From: CAYXEN01 sp964464035
GTDB lineage: Bacteria > Krumholzibacteriota > Krumholzibacteriia > WVZY01
Assembly: GCA_964464035.1 (NCBI GenBank)
Contig: CAYXEN010000004.1
Span: 8,705 to 72,704, forward strand
Direction of reading: 5' to 3'
DNA: 64,000 nucleotides
Translations under genes and position numbers: made by a program
In this document: piece after piece, positions 25,624-34,883 of the stretch
Numbering within the stretch: position 1 is the first letter of the stretch
How the letters are laid out: the number at the start of each line of letters is the position of its first letter
Notes under the pieces: generated by a model
What the model was told of the DNA's origin: nothing
Seen by the model: only the letters and a program-made list of their open reading frames with translations
The model's database searches: none

Positions 25624-26760
25624 TCACGCTTTCGTCATCAAGTTCTTCACGTGCTCCCAGAAGCGAGCGGCTATCGCGCCCCAATCGTATTCACTTGCAA
25701 TCTCCCTGGCCCTGGCCGCCAGGAGATTCCTGCCGGGCATCCCGCCGTCCGAATCCAGGAACTCCTCGCAGGCCCGAACGAACTCAGCGCGCCCGACGGC
25801 CTTCACCACCTCCGGATGAACCTTCACCTCGAAAGAGAAATCGGTCGTGACGACCGGGAGCCCCGCGGCCAGATACTCGTAGAGCTTGTTTGGATTCACC
25901 CCGCGCGTGAGCTCGTTTATGCGAAAAGGGATCAAAGCGAGCGAGAACGACGCAAGCACGCGCGGAACCTCTTCGTGCGGCACCGGCGGGCGATGACTCA
26001 CGTTGGGCAGATCGAGGACGCGTGCCAGTTCCCTGCCCGCCCCCCCGAGAACGGGTCCCACGAGGACTATGTCCCATTCACCGTGAGCGACTGCGAGATC
26101 CGCGATCAGGTCGAAATCCAGCCACGGGGCGACGGCCCCGAGATACCCGAGGACGGGGCGGGCGCCGGAGGGGGAGGCCCCGGGCTTCGATTCGAAATTG
26201 CCGAGATCGACACCGTTCCCGATGAGCACGGTATCGCTTCGCCCCCGCAACTCGTCGAGCCGCTCCTTGAGAACCCGGGAGGAAGCGACGACGGCGTCGG
26301 CGGTCCGCGCCGTCTCCAGGAAATAACGGCCCGTCCATCCCGGCATGCCCGGGAAGGCGTCGTGCGCATCGTTGCAGTCGTAGACGACCACCCTTCTGCG
26401 CATCCCCGCGAGAGCCCCGACGGCATAGATGTTCGAAATAACGACCGCCACGTCGTCACCTTCGAACCCGCGCTCCGCCAGAATCCTCCGCAGCTTTCGC
26501 GAGGCGATGTGCGTTACGATCCCCCTCGTGGAAGACGGCCACAGCACCACCCTCCAGAAGAAGTTCGGGGGGGACTTCAAGAAGGGCACCGTCACGCGGC
26601 CGAGACCGTTCTCTTCCCTGACAGTGTAGTCGTTGGGAGCGCCCCTCACGTAGGGTTCGACGTACAGGAGCTCCACGTCACGCGGCCTGCGGGTTATGAT
26701 CTGCTGCTTGCGCGTCTTGAGATACGCCCACTTGACCTCGGCCAGCCATACGACTTTCAT
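25624..26760 (-). CDS. Glycosyltransferase, GT-B fold (family 1/4-like)
   Basis: A 378-residue sugar transferase of the two-Rossmann GT-B type, probably acting on a surface polysaccharide at the cytoplasmic face. The N-terminal half ends near VVVYDCNDAHDAFPG; the C-terminal half holds GYLGAVAPWLDFDLIADLA, VLVGPVLGGAGRE and the donor-site segment NPNKLYEYLAAGLPVVTTDF. The last motif (N-KLYEYLAAG-PVV) is that of TuaH/WbpY-like transferases. I chose the ATG at 26760 (MKVVWLAEVK), with AAGG upstream. It is divergent from the next glycosyltransferase. Confidence 0.85.
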   Translation of the reverse strand: MKVVWLAEVKWAYLKTRKQQIITRRPRDVELLYVEPYVRGAPNDYTVREENGLGRVTVPFLKSPPNFFWRVVLWPSSTRGIVTHIASRKLRRILAERGFEGDDVAVVISNIYAVGALAGMRRRVVVYDCNDAHDAFPGMPGWTGRYFLETARTADAVVASSRVLKERLDELRGRSDTVLIGNGVDLGNFESKPGASPSGARPVLGYLGAVAPWLDFDLIADLAVAHGEWDIVLVGPVLGGAGRELARVLDLPNVSHRPPVPHEEVPRVLASFSLALIPFRINELTRGVNPNKLYEYLAAGLPVVTTDFSFEVKVHPEVVKAVGRAEFVRACEEFLDSDGGMPGRNLLAARAREIASEYDWGAIAARFWEHVKNLMTKA

Positions 26761-26904
26761 TGCGCCGCCTTTCGATCCCGACGAAATTACCATTTTATCG
26801 CCCCGAGCTGAAGAGTTTTGTCAGGCGGTTATGGAAAGGGGCCGGTGATTGGTTTATAGTACTCGCGGCGGCGGAACGCCGGTCCGCGAACAGACGACGG
26901 AACC

Positions 26905-27987
26905 ATGACAAGCGAAACGATCAAGATAGCCTACGTCATAGACGACCTCGGCATAGGCGGGGCGCAGAAACAGCTCTCCATCCTCGTATCCTCCCTCCCC
27001 GCCGGATTCCTTCCTGTCGTATGTTGCCTGTCGGAGAAAAGCGAGCCCTTCGGCTCGGCCTTGGAGAAGATGGGATGCAGAGTCTTTCGCCTGCGGAGAA
27101 TGTCGCATTTCGATCCCGTCCGGTTCGCGCGTCTCGCCGGAATCCTGGCGACCGAGAGGGTCGACTTGGTTCACGGCTTCCTTTACGCGGCGGACATGTA
27201 CGCCTTCCCGGCGGCGCGCCTCCTTGGAAAACCCGTGATACTGTCTCTCAGGAGCGAGAAGCCGAGAATGGGCCGCATGCGCGACGCCCTCCTCGACTTC
27301 ATGTTCAGGCATGCGGACGCGGTGACGGTGAATTCCGAGGCCGGTCGGAAGTACGTGCTCGAACATGCGCGGGTCCGCGCGGACAAGATCAGGCTCGTTC
27401 CCAACTGCCATCCCATCGGCACGGAGGCACCCCGGGCGGGAGGACCCGTCGCGCCCGTCGTCGGCTACGTGGGCCGCATACCTGATAAGCTCAAGGGGGT
27501 GCGCGTTCTCCTGGAAGCCTTCACCGGCGTCTCATCCAGGATCCCACGAGCGAGGCTTCGTATCCTGGGTGACGGTGAGGGCAGGCCGGCTCTGGAGAGG
27601 AGGGCCGCCGAGCTCGGACTCGAGGGAAAGGTCGAATTCAAGGGATTCGTCGAAGACGTCCACGCGCAGATGCGTGAACTCGCATGCGTCGTGATACCGT
27701 CGGCGGCCGAGGGCGTTCCCAACGTCATGATCGAAGCCCTTGCAGCGGGGATTCCCGTGGTGGCATCCAGGGCCGGTGACTTGCCGCGTTACATAAAGAA
27801 CGGCGAAACGGGCGTTCTCCTCGACGACCTCTCGCCCAGCACCTTGGCCGTGGCGATAACCGAGGTACTCGAGGACGAAGCGACGGCCGAATCGGTCAAA
27901 GTACGAGGACCGGAATTGGTGAAGCAGGAATTCTCCCGGGAGAGAATGCTCCAGAGCATCCTGCCCCTCTACGATTCACTGGCTTGA
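26905..27987 (+). CDS. Glycosyltransferase family 4
   Basis: A 360-residue GT-B enzyme. It starts with IAYVIDDLGIGGAQKQLSIL, the acceptor-side glycine loop common to GT4, and later has VVGYVGRIPDKLKGVRVLLEA, LRILGDGEGRPALE, VEFKGFVEDV and the donor-binding motif SAAEGVPNVMIEALAAGIPVVAS (E-x7-E; interrupted around residue 20). The gene is the only plus-strand gene of this stretch and converges on the PDZ gene 12 nt away. Acceptor and sugar cannot be predicted. Confidence 0.88.
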   Translation: MTSETIKIAYVIDDLGIGGAQKQLSILVSSLPAGFLPVVCCLSEKSEPFGSALEKMGCRVFRLRRMSHFDPVRFARLAGILATERVDLVHGFLYAADMYAFPAARLLGKPVILSLRSEKPRMGRMRDALLDFMFRHADAVTVNSEAGRKYVLEHARVRADKIRLVPNCHPIGTEAPRAGGPVAPVVGYVGRIPDKLKGVRVLLEAFTGVSSRIPRARLRILGDGEGRPALERRAAELGLEGKVEFKGFVEDVHAQMRELACVVIPSAAEGVPNVMIEALAAGIPVVASRAGDLPRYIKNGETGVLLDDLSPSTLAVAITEVLEDEATAESVKVRGPELVKQEFSRERMLQSILPLYDSLA

Positions 27988-27999
27988 AACGATCCCGGT

Positions 28000-28944
28000 T
28001 CAGCTCCGCTCGGACTTCTCGATCTTCCGCTTCAACTTCTCCACTTCTTCCTTGAGTTCCCGGATTTCCCTCCTGAGGGAATCCCTGTCCCGGTCGGAAA
28101 TGTATACCCTCCCCCCGAATGGCCTCCGATACTTCCAGCTGCGTAAACTCCAGCACCCCTCGCTTTCCTCGAGTTTGGCGCTGAGCTTCTTTCCCTTGCC
28201 TCGCCTTATCACCTTCAAATCGACGTTCTCGTCCCCTTCCAGGTCGCGGATTTCATCCTTGAGCTGCGCCGCCGAATGGATCTTTTCCCCGTTCAGCTCC
28301 ACTATCACGTCGCCCGGCTTGATCCCTGCGTCCGCTGCGGGTGAATCGTCTTCCACGTCGAGAACGAGCACGCCTTCCCCTTCACCGACGTCGAAGTAGG
28401 CGCCCAGATCCTCGTTCAAGTCGGTTACGCGCACTCCCAACCGCCTAGCCGGGTTGAAAAAAGTCATCAGACCGCTGGTGAAATCCGGCAGGTCCTCGGG
28501 GAGATCCAGGGTGAAGCTCCCGCTCTCTGGCTCTTCACCGACCGTGATGTGAAGGGTCTTCTTCTCGTTGTTCCTGACGATCTTCACCTCCACCTCGTCT
28601 CCCACGTCGGTGCGCAGGACCAGCTTCTTGAGATCCCTGGGTGAACGCACCTTCCTGCCGTCGAACTCGATTATCACGTCGCCGTCCTCGAGGCCGGCTT
28701 CCTCGGCGGGACTGTCGTCCATCACATCGCTGACGAGCACGCCGGACTTGATCTTGAGTCCAAGCCCGTCGCGAACGTCCTTCGTCAACTCCTGCATCAC
28801 GACTCCAATGTAGCCGTGCCCCATGCGCGGAGAAGCCGCGAGCTGGGACGCGGCCAAGAGTATGCTCAACGCCACGAAAAGAAACAGCAATGGATAGAGC
28901 GCAATCCTCGATGGATATGCCAAGACCGTCGTTCTCTCCCTCAT
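28000..28944 (-). CDS. Secreted/anchored protein with two PDZ domains and a coiled coil
   Basis: A 314-residue protein: an N-terminal membrane or signal segment (LYPLLFLFVALSILLAASQLAA), PDZ 1 at about 40-135 (GYIGVVMQELT, GVLVSDVMDDSPAEEAGLEDGDVIIEF split), PDZ 2 at about 165-255 (LGVRVTDL, GVLVLDVEDDSPAADAGI), then a charged coiled coil to the end (RREIRELKEEVEKLKRKIEK). It looks like the PDZ part of HtrA or RseP without a protease domain, so it should act as a scaffold or sensor for unfolded envelope proteins. GAGGGAGAG stands before the ATG. Confidence 0.85.
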   Translation of the reverse strand: MRERTTVLAYPSRIALYPLLFLFVALSILLAASQLAASPRMGHGYIGVVMQELTKDVRDGLGLKIKSGVLVSDVMDDSPAEEAGLEDGDVIIEFDGRKVRSPRDLKKLVLRTDVGDEVEVKIVRNNEKKTLHITVGEEPESGSFTLDLPEDLPDFTSGLMTFFNPARRLGVRVTDLNEDLGAYFDVGEGEGVLVLDVEDDSPAADAGIKPGDVIVELNGEKIHSAAQLKDEIRDLEGDENVDLKVIRRGKGKKLSAKLEESEGCWSLRSWKYRRPFGGRVYISDRDRDSLRREIRELKEEVEKLKRKIEKSERS

Positions 28945-29110
28945 GTTCTCTCCCTCCTTTCAAGCCGGGTGGCTTCCGGCCTCCCGGATGAACAGCATCA
29001 GGTCGTTCCAAGGACGTTATACAAGAGCCGCCCCGGGATGTTCCCTCGGCGGTGCGGTCCTCGAAGAGTCTACGTGGGAAGGAGCCCGCGGTTGCAAGGA
29101 ACGACCGGTT

Positions 29111-31018
29111 TTACGAGGCGGGCGCGCCGAGAAGGCGGGCGATCCGATCACCGAGATCGCGGGGGTTCTCTCCCATGATGAAGATCCTTCCCCAAAGCTC
29201 CAGAACGAGGAGCAGGAAGATCTCGAGCGAGAGGTCCTTGCCCTTCGCGTGGGTCTCGAGCATCACGCGAACGGCACGAGAGTCCATGCATGAATCCAGG
29301 AACGTCCTCTCGGAGAGGAGAAGCTCACGGAGGACTTTCTTGGATTCATCCCTGAACCAAGCACCGATGGGAACGGCGAAGCCCACCTTCGGGCGGGACA
29401 TGAGGTCGGGACCGAGGTAGCGGCCGATCACTTTACGGAGCACGTACTTTCTCTCGCCTCGCCTTATCTTGAGGCTCGGATCGAGCCTGCAAGCGAAATC
29501 CACGAGATTGTGGTCCAGGAAGGGAACCCTGGCCTCGATCGACGCGCTCATACCCATCTTGTCCTTCTTGAGCAGCAGATCCTCGACGAGCCAGAGGCGA
29601 AGGTCGATCCACGACAGCCTGTCCATCGGATCGGGCGAGGGGCACTGTTCTTCCGCCCTCGCTATGGCCGAAACCGGAGATGCATCGCCGGGCCCCTCCG
29701 CAAGCAGCCTCCGCCTCGAATCTGCTCCGACTATCGTCTCCCAGTGGAGGTGTCTCAGCACGGGATCCTTGATGCCGACGCCTTTTAGCCCGCGCGCAGG
29801 TCTGCGGCCGAGAAACATCGAGGCGAGACGCCCAGCAGGTCCGGCAAGAAAGGAAGGAAAGAAGAACTTCGACGCCCACATCTCGCCCAGGTGCCTGCCG
29901 TAGCCGAAGAAGAGCTCGTCTCCCCCCTCACCGCTCAACACCACCTTCACGTCCCTCCTGGCAATTCGCGCAAGCTCCATCATGGGGACCGACGAAGGGT
30001 CGGCCATCGGCTCCTCCATATAATAGACGGCGTCGGGCAGCGCGGTGAAGAATCTCGCCTGGTCCATGAGGAGTTCGTGAGGTTCCGTCCCGAATCTCTT
30101 CGCCACTTCCGAGGCGGCCCCGAGCTCGTTGTATATCCCCCCCCGGTCGAAGCCCACCGAGTAGGAGTTGAAAGTGCCCTCGACCTGCTCGCGGACCAGG
30201 GCCGTTATGAAGCTCGAATCCAGTCCCCCGCTCAGGAACACCCCGAGAGGAACGTCGCTTCGCAGCCGCAGGGATATGGAAGACCTCATCAACTCGAGGA
30301 TCTCCGCAGCCGCCTCCTCCTCGCCCAGCTCGATACGGGGCTGGAAGACGGGCCGATAGTAACTCCTGGACTTCTCCCCGGCGGGCGAACAAACGATGCA
30401 TTCACCCGGCATCAGCTTGGTTATGCCTTCGAAGATGCAATCCGGCGCCGGAACGTACCTCAGCGCCAACTGACAATCGAGAAGATCCCTCCTCAGCCCC
30501 GGCGAGTAGGTCCCCGAGGCGATCACCGCCTTCACTTCCGAAGCGAAAAGGACCCTCTTGCCTCCCCGCAACAGATAGAGCGGCTTTATACCCATCCTGT
30601 CCCTTGCGAGCAGGAGCCTGTCGCTCTTCTCGTCCCGGAGAGCTATGGCGAACATCCCGTTCAGGCGATCGATGAAATCTTCTCCCCACTGTTCGTAACC
30701 GTGAACGATGACTTCACCGTCGCCTCTGGTTTTGAATACGTGGCCAAGTTTTTCGAGCTCCACGCGCAGTTCCACGTAATTGTATATCTCGCCGTTGAAG
30801 ACGAGCCACACGTCCCCAGCCTCGCCGTATATCGGCTGGTTCGAGCCCTCCGGGTCTATGATCGCGAGCCGACTCATGCCCAGGCCGGCCTTGCCCCGCA
30901 CGTGCACGCTCATGTGATCGGGTCCGCGATGCCTCATCGCCTCGACCATGCGCCGCAAGGCGTCCTCGGCGAGGGCGCCCTCGCGCTCGAATGCATAGAA
31001 ACCTGCTATTCCGCACAC
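29111..31018 (-). CDS. asnB: Asparagine synthase (glutamine-hydrolysing)
   Basis: A 635-residue class II amidotransferase. The nucleophile Cys2 begins the glutaminase domain (MCGIAGFYAF, MRHRGPDHMS, FNGEIYNYVELR). The synthetase domain has the PP-loop LGVFLSGGLDSS, VVLSGEGGDELFFGYGRH and LLLKKDKMGMSASIEARVPFLDH. Enzymes of this form occur in polysaccharide clusters where they may amidate a sugar acid; that is inference from place. A second asnB lies at the right edge of the window. Upstream of the PDZ gene by 166 nt. Confidence 0.92.
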   Translation of the reverse strand: MCGIAGFYAFEREGALAEDALRRMVEAMRHRGPDHMSVHVRGKAGLGMSRLAIIDPEGSNQPIYGEAGDVWLVFNGEIYNYVELRVELEKLGHVFKTRGDGEVIVHGYEQWGEDFIDRLNGMFAIALRDEKSDRLLLARDRMGIKPLYLLRGGKRVLFASEVKAVIASGTYSPGLRRDLLDCQLALRYVPAPDCIFEGITKLMPGECIVCSPAGEKSRSYYRPVFQPRIELGEEEAAAEILELMRSSISLRLRSDVPLGVFLSGGLDSSFITALVREQVEGTFNSYSVGFDRGGIYNELGAASEVAKRFGTEPHELLMDQARFFTALPDAVYYMEEPMADPSSVPMMELARIARRDVKVVLSGEGGDELFFGYGRHLGEMWASKFFFPSFLAGPAGRLASMFLGRRPARGLKGVGIKDPVLRHLHWETIVGADSRRRLLAEGPGDASPVSAIARAEEQCPSPDPMDRLSWIDLRLWLVEDLLLKKDKMGMSASIEARVPFLDHNLVDFACRLDPSLKIRRGERKYVLRKVIGRYLGPDLMSRPKVGFAVPIGAWFRDESKKVLRELLLSERTFLDSCMDSRAVRVMLETHAKGKDLSLEIFLLLVLELWGRIFIMGENPRDLGDRIARLLGAPAS

Positions 31019-31090
31019 GGCCTGCTCCGTCTTCAGGGAGTCGAAGGTTGATATCCTTCACGATCGATCATCGTGAATCCCGATCACGCC

Positions 31091-32350
31091 TCAATCCCGC
31101 ACCTCGAGATCGAACCCAAGGGCGCGGAAATAATCGGCGATCGGCTCGATGTTCATTCTAATATCGAATTTTTCCTCGACACGCTTCCTCGCTTCGGCGG
31201 CGAGGTTCTTCATCAATTCTTCATCCTTCATGACGCGCGCCAGAGCGGCGGCCAGTGCGTCCGCATCATTCGGTTCCACCAGCAGCCCGGTGAGGCCGTC
31301 TTCTATGAGCTCGGGGATACCCGATATCCTGGAAGCCACCACCGCGGCGCCGCATGCCATCGCTTCCCCGAGAACGTTGGGGAGTCCGTCGACGAATCTT
31401 TTCTTCGCGGATATGGAAGGCATGACGAAGACGTCCGCCCTCTGCAACAACCGGATGACTTCCTCATGAGGCATCGCGTCCCGGAATTCGACAGTGTCGC
31501 CGAGCGAGAGCTCGCGGTGCAGTCGAAGCAGCCGTGACTTCTCCGGCCCCCTGCCGAAAATCACCGCCTTGAAGGAGTGGCCGCCCCTGTCCAGGATCAT
31601 AAGGGCACGGAGAAGGACGTCGAGTCCTTTTTGAGGGATGAGCGAGCCTCCGGCGGCGATGAGCACCTCTTCGTTTCCCGGCTCTTCGTACGGATAGCGC
31701 GAAAGCTCGAGACCGTGGTACATCAACCTCACCTTCTCCTTGTGCACGCACATTTGCCGCAAGTACGATTGATTGTACTCCGTGCAGGTGAATACGGCAT
31801 CGGCGGCTTCCAGCTTTTCGGGTAGAAGCAATTCATTGCCCTCGACGAAGATGTCCCAGGCATGAGCCGAGAAGCTGAATCTCACTCCCGTCACCCTGTT
31901 CATGAAGAACGCACACGTCGCGGGAACCGTAGCCCAGTGGGCGTGTACGTGGCATGAATCGACGTCCCTGCACCTGTCCATGAGGTAGAGAGTCTTGGGC
32001 ACTATCGCTGCGAACTTCATCACCCTCCCGGGACGGCGCCCCAGCTTGAATGCTATGTAGAATATGCTGCTCAGGATTCTCCATGGATGCCTGGCGAGAG
32101 ACTTCAAGACTCCGGAGAGCAGGCGGATGGAGAAGAAATACGGTATGTACTCGACCTGGGCCGCCGGCATTTCTTCGTCTCCCACGCGCTGGGGATCGTT
32201 GCGAAGGGACACTATCCCCATGCGCAAGCCTCTCCTTTCGAGTTCCTTTATCTCGCGGGAGACGAAAGTCTGGGTCACCACGGGAAAGAGCGAGATGACG
32301 TAGTAGAGCTTCTTCCCCTGCTTATCTTGCGGTTTTCTCGGCATGTTCAT
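31091..32350 (-). CDS. Glycosyltransferase family 4 (colanic-acid/exopolysaccharide type)
   Basis: A GT-B enzyme of about 419 residues. The N-terminal half shows YYVISLFPVVTQTFVSREIKELERRG (interrupted by the limit of 20), typical of WcaL/AmsK-like transferases, and HVHAHWATVPA. The donor half has IAAGGSLIPQKGLDVLLRAL, GRGPEKSRL, VEFRDAMPHEEV and VDGLPNVLGEAMACGAAVVAS. The start is uncertain: an ATG at 32350 lies inside the end of the upstream ligase gene, with a GTAATA spacing and no clear ribosome-binding site. Overlap with the ligase suggests coupled translation. Confidence 0.87.
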   Translation of the reverse strand: MNMPRKPQDKQGKKLYYVISLFPVVTQTFVSREIKELERRGLRMGIVSLRNDPQRVGDEEMPAAQVEYIPYFFSIRLLSGVLKSLARHPWRILSSIFYIAFKLGRRPGRVMKFAAIVPKTLYLMDRCRDVDSCHVHAHWATVPATCAFFMNRVTGVRFSFSAHAWDIFVEGNELLLPEKLEAADAVFTCTEYNQSYLRQMCVHKEKVRLMYHGLELSRYPYEEPGNEEVLIAAGGSLIPQKGLDVLLRALMILDRGGHSFKAVIFGRGPEKSRLLRLHRELSLGDTVEFRDAMPHEEVIRLLQRADVFVMPSISAKKRFVDGLPNVLGEAMACGAAVVASRISGIPELIEDGLTGLLVEPNDADALAAALARVMKDEELMKNLAAEARKRVEEKFDIRMNIEPIADYFRALGFDLEVRD

Positions 32351-33704
32351 CGAGTATATTACCCAGGACCAGACTGCTGGCAAGGGGAATCCAGATCGAA
32401 TAGCTGAACGCGTCCGAGAAGAAGAAGGCGGCTATCATGGTGGAGGCGAATGAGACCATAATGTAGAAGGCCAGGCTCTTCAACCTTCCGTCTTCGTCGC
32501 GGATCGCGGCGGTCATGACGCGCCTGCACTCGATCAGGCAGGTCGAATAGACGGCCATGAGAGCAGCGAAGCCGAAGAGGCCTACCCCGACGAGGATCTC
32601 GAGAAAGACGTTGTGGGCGCCGATCCGGACGAAGAGCTCGTTTCCCGACCTGACTATGAAATTCCTGAGCCCCACCCCCGTGAAAGGATGCCGGGCGAAG
32701 AGATCGAGTGCAACGCTCATCGCCTTGAATCTCAAGTAGAGCGACCAATCGACTTTCTCACGCGGGGAGAGGCTCCCTATGCTCATGAGCCTGTCCCAGT
32801 AATAAGCGGGGACGAGAATCACCACCAGGAGGACGACCGCGACCAGGAACGAACCGAAGAGCAGTTTGTTGTGCCTGCCCTCCCTGGTCAAGACGGCCAG
32901 CAACACGAAGACGATGGGAAACACCGCCTCGCGCGAAAACGTCGCGAAGGCCGCGATGATGAGGATCAGAACCCCCGCGAGGGCGAGCAGCTTGAGAGCG
33001 GCTCCGGCGGCTCGCTTCACGAAATAGAGTCCCATCGGCATGGCGGAGGCGAGAAAGATGGAGAAGAGGTTGGGATTCTCGAAAGTCCCGGAGAACCGAA
33101 GCATGTTCACTCCGCCGATGATCTTGAGGTTCCTTGCGAAACCGAACTTGAGATTGGCCACTCCCAGCAGTACCGACGCCACGGAGCCGAGGAAGATTAT
33201 GAGCAGGAGAAGTTCCAGGTCCCGGGGATTCCTGAAGAGCTGGACCAGGAGGAAGGAGAGAATCACGACCTTGGCGAAGGTCGTGTAACTCAAGAGTGAG
33301 TAATGCATGCTGTAGGAAAACAACATCGACTGCAAGGCCAGCATCGCGAAGATCGCAACCGACCAGTTGAAGAGCGGGTTGCGCAACCGGATCTCGTCCC
33401 CGCGCAGGATTCCCAGGAGGCTCGCCAGAAAGGCGATGGAGATCACCGGATAGCCGATATGCATCCTGAAGTAGAAAGAGAGGCTCGCGTAGATGTAGAA
33501 CACGCCGAAGAGCACTCCCGCCTTGGGGTAGGAAAAGACGAGCAGGGCGAAACAAGCGGCGAGGACCGCGAAAGCGGCGTACTTGACGAGGACGGTGAGA
33601 GAAAGAACGTAGAGAACGAAGGCGCCTGCGAAGGGAAGGGAAAACAAGCCGAGCAGGATGAAGAAGTCCTTCCTGGAGACGGTGCTTCCTGGGGGATGGG
33701 ACAT
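32322..33704 (-). CDS. O-antigen ligase / polymerase family membrane protein
   Basis: A 460-residue integral membrane protein with about 12 helices and the Wzy_C-type core: TFSREAVFPIVFVLLAVL, the large periplasmic loop, then HPFTGVGLRNF and AHNVFLEILVGVGLFGFAAL. WaaL and Wzy share this fold, so it could join glycan to lipid A core or polymerise repeat units. It is encoded between a Wzz-type protein (1 nt away) and a glycosyltransferase, which favours a capsule or exopolysaccharide role. Confidence 0.87.
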   Translation of the reverse strand: MSHPPGSTVSRKDFFILLGLFSLPFAGAFVLYVLSLTVLVKYAAFAVLAACFALLVFSYPKAGVLFGVFYIYASLSFYFRMHIGYPVISIAFLASLLGILRGDEIRLRNPLFNWSVAIFAMLALQSMLFSYSMHYSLLSYTTFAKVVILSFLLVQLFRNPRDLELLLLIIFLGSVASVLLGVANLKFGFARNLKIIGGVNMLRFSGTFENPNLFSIFLASAMPMGLYFVKRAAGAALKLLALAGVLILIIAAFATFSREAVFPIVFVLLAVLTREGRHNKLLFGSFLVAVVLLVVILVPAYYWDRLMSIGSLSPREKVDWSLYLRFKAMSVALDLFARHPFTGVGLRNFIVRSGNELFVRIGAHNVFLEILVGVGLFGFAALMAVYSTCLIECRRVMTAAIRDEDGRLKSLAFYIMVSFASTMIAAFFFSDAFSYSIWIPLASSLVLGNILDEHAEKTAR

Positions 33705-33705
33705 A

Positions 33706-34881
33706 TCACCTTCTCCGCAGCAGCTTCCTCAAGTCATTCATGATGGGAGAGAGAAGATCCATCACCCGCTCGCGCCTGCTCTCTTCGCCGAGCCACACGG
33801 TGGAGAAGATCGCGAAGAGCGCGGCCCACCCGATGCCGAGCAACGTTCCGACTACGACTATCTGCTTGCGTTTCGGGCGGCTTCTCAGTTCCGGCGGGGT
33901 CGCCGTGTCGAGGATCTGGACGGTCGGCGTGTTCTTCGCTTCTTCGATCCTGGCCTGCTCGTACTCCTTGACGAGCAATTCGTAGACCTTCTCGCCCACC
34001 TTCACGTCCCGGAGGAGCCTGGCGTACTCGAGCGAGATCTCCGGCACCTTGTCGAAGGTGGGAAAGTACGATCTCACGACGTCGTTCTCGGCCCGCGCCG
34101 AGTCGGCCTTGAACTTGGCCAACTGTGCGACGAGCTCGTCGTAACGCTGTTTCCTGCGCAGGTACTCGTCGGAATTCTTCGAAGCATACCGACCTAGGAT
34201 CCGGAGTTCCACTTCGAGCGAGATGGTCTGGGCGGTGAGGTCGGCGACGATATCGATGGCGGATCTGGTCTGTTCGTCGAGATCCACCGCTTCATTCTCC
34301 TCCTGGAATCTCTTGAGAGCCTCCTCCGCCTTTCTCAGCTCGCGCTCGTGAACCTCCAGCTGGCCTTCTATGAACCTACGGGACCTCGCGGCCTTGGTCA
34401 CGTTCAACTCGCGATTGAATTCGTCGAGGAGCTCCACCAGCCGATTCGTGACCGCGGCGGCGCGTTCGCGGTCCTTGTCCTCGAAACTGATCTTCAAGAG
34501 ACCGTTCTCGAGGAGGGAAAAATACATGTGCGAATGCAACGCCTCGAGGGCGTCCTCCATCAATTTCACCTGGTAGACCTTCATGAGATCGAATTCCTTG
34601 ATCACCTTCTCCCCCACCCTGCGGCTCTTCAGTATGTCTATGTAGATGGTGCTGGGTCTTGCGCCGATGGCGGTGGGACCGAGAATGGGAGCCTGGAAGC
34701 TCTGGAGAAGCTGGGCGTACCGGGATATGGAAGATTTCGGCTCGGGGGGGAACACCGACGTCGTGGCTGTATACCACTTGGGAAGGATCAGGCTCACCGC
34801 TATCGATATCGCGGCCGCCACCACCCCGGCGGCCAATATGAACCGCCGCCATGAAACGAGCGCTCGTAGGTATGGATACAT
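33706..34881 (-). CDS. Chain-length determinant (Wzz/GNVR) protein
   Basis: A 391-residue polysaccharide co-polymerase: a membrane helix near the N-terminus (RRFILAAGVVAAAISIAVSLIL), the beta-rich Wzz domain (WYTATTSVFPPEP), a long coiled coil (about 150-300) and a C-terminal helix pair after TPTVQILDTATPPELRSRPKR, the GNVR-type proline motif. No cytoplasmic kinase domain follows the last helix, so a separate kinase would be needed for a Wzc system. The ATG at 34881 or a TTG at 34887 may start it. It is 2 nt after the GT2 gene. Confidence 0.88.
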   Translation of the reverse strand: MYPYLRALVSWRRFILAAGVVAAAISIAVSLILPKWYTATTSVFPPEPKSSISRYAQLLQSFQAPILGPTAIGARPSTIYIDILKSRRVGEKVIKEFDLMKVYQVKLMEDALEALHSHMYFSLLENGLLKISFEDKDRERAAAVTNRLVELLDEFNRELNVTKAARSRRFIEGQLEVHERELRKAEEALKRFQEENEAVDLDEQTRSAIDIVADLTAQTISLEVELRILGRYASKNSDEYLRRKQRYDELVAQLAKFKADSARAENDVVRSYFPTFDKVPEISLEYARLLRDVKVGEKVYELLVKEYEQARIEEAKNTPTVQILDTATPPELRSRPKRKQIVVVGTLLGIGWAALFAIFSTVWLGEESRRERVMDLLSPIMNDLRKLLRRR

Positions 34882-34883
34882 AC

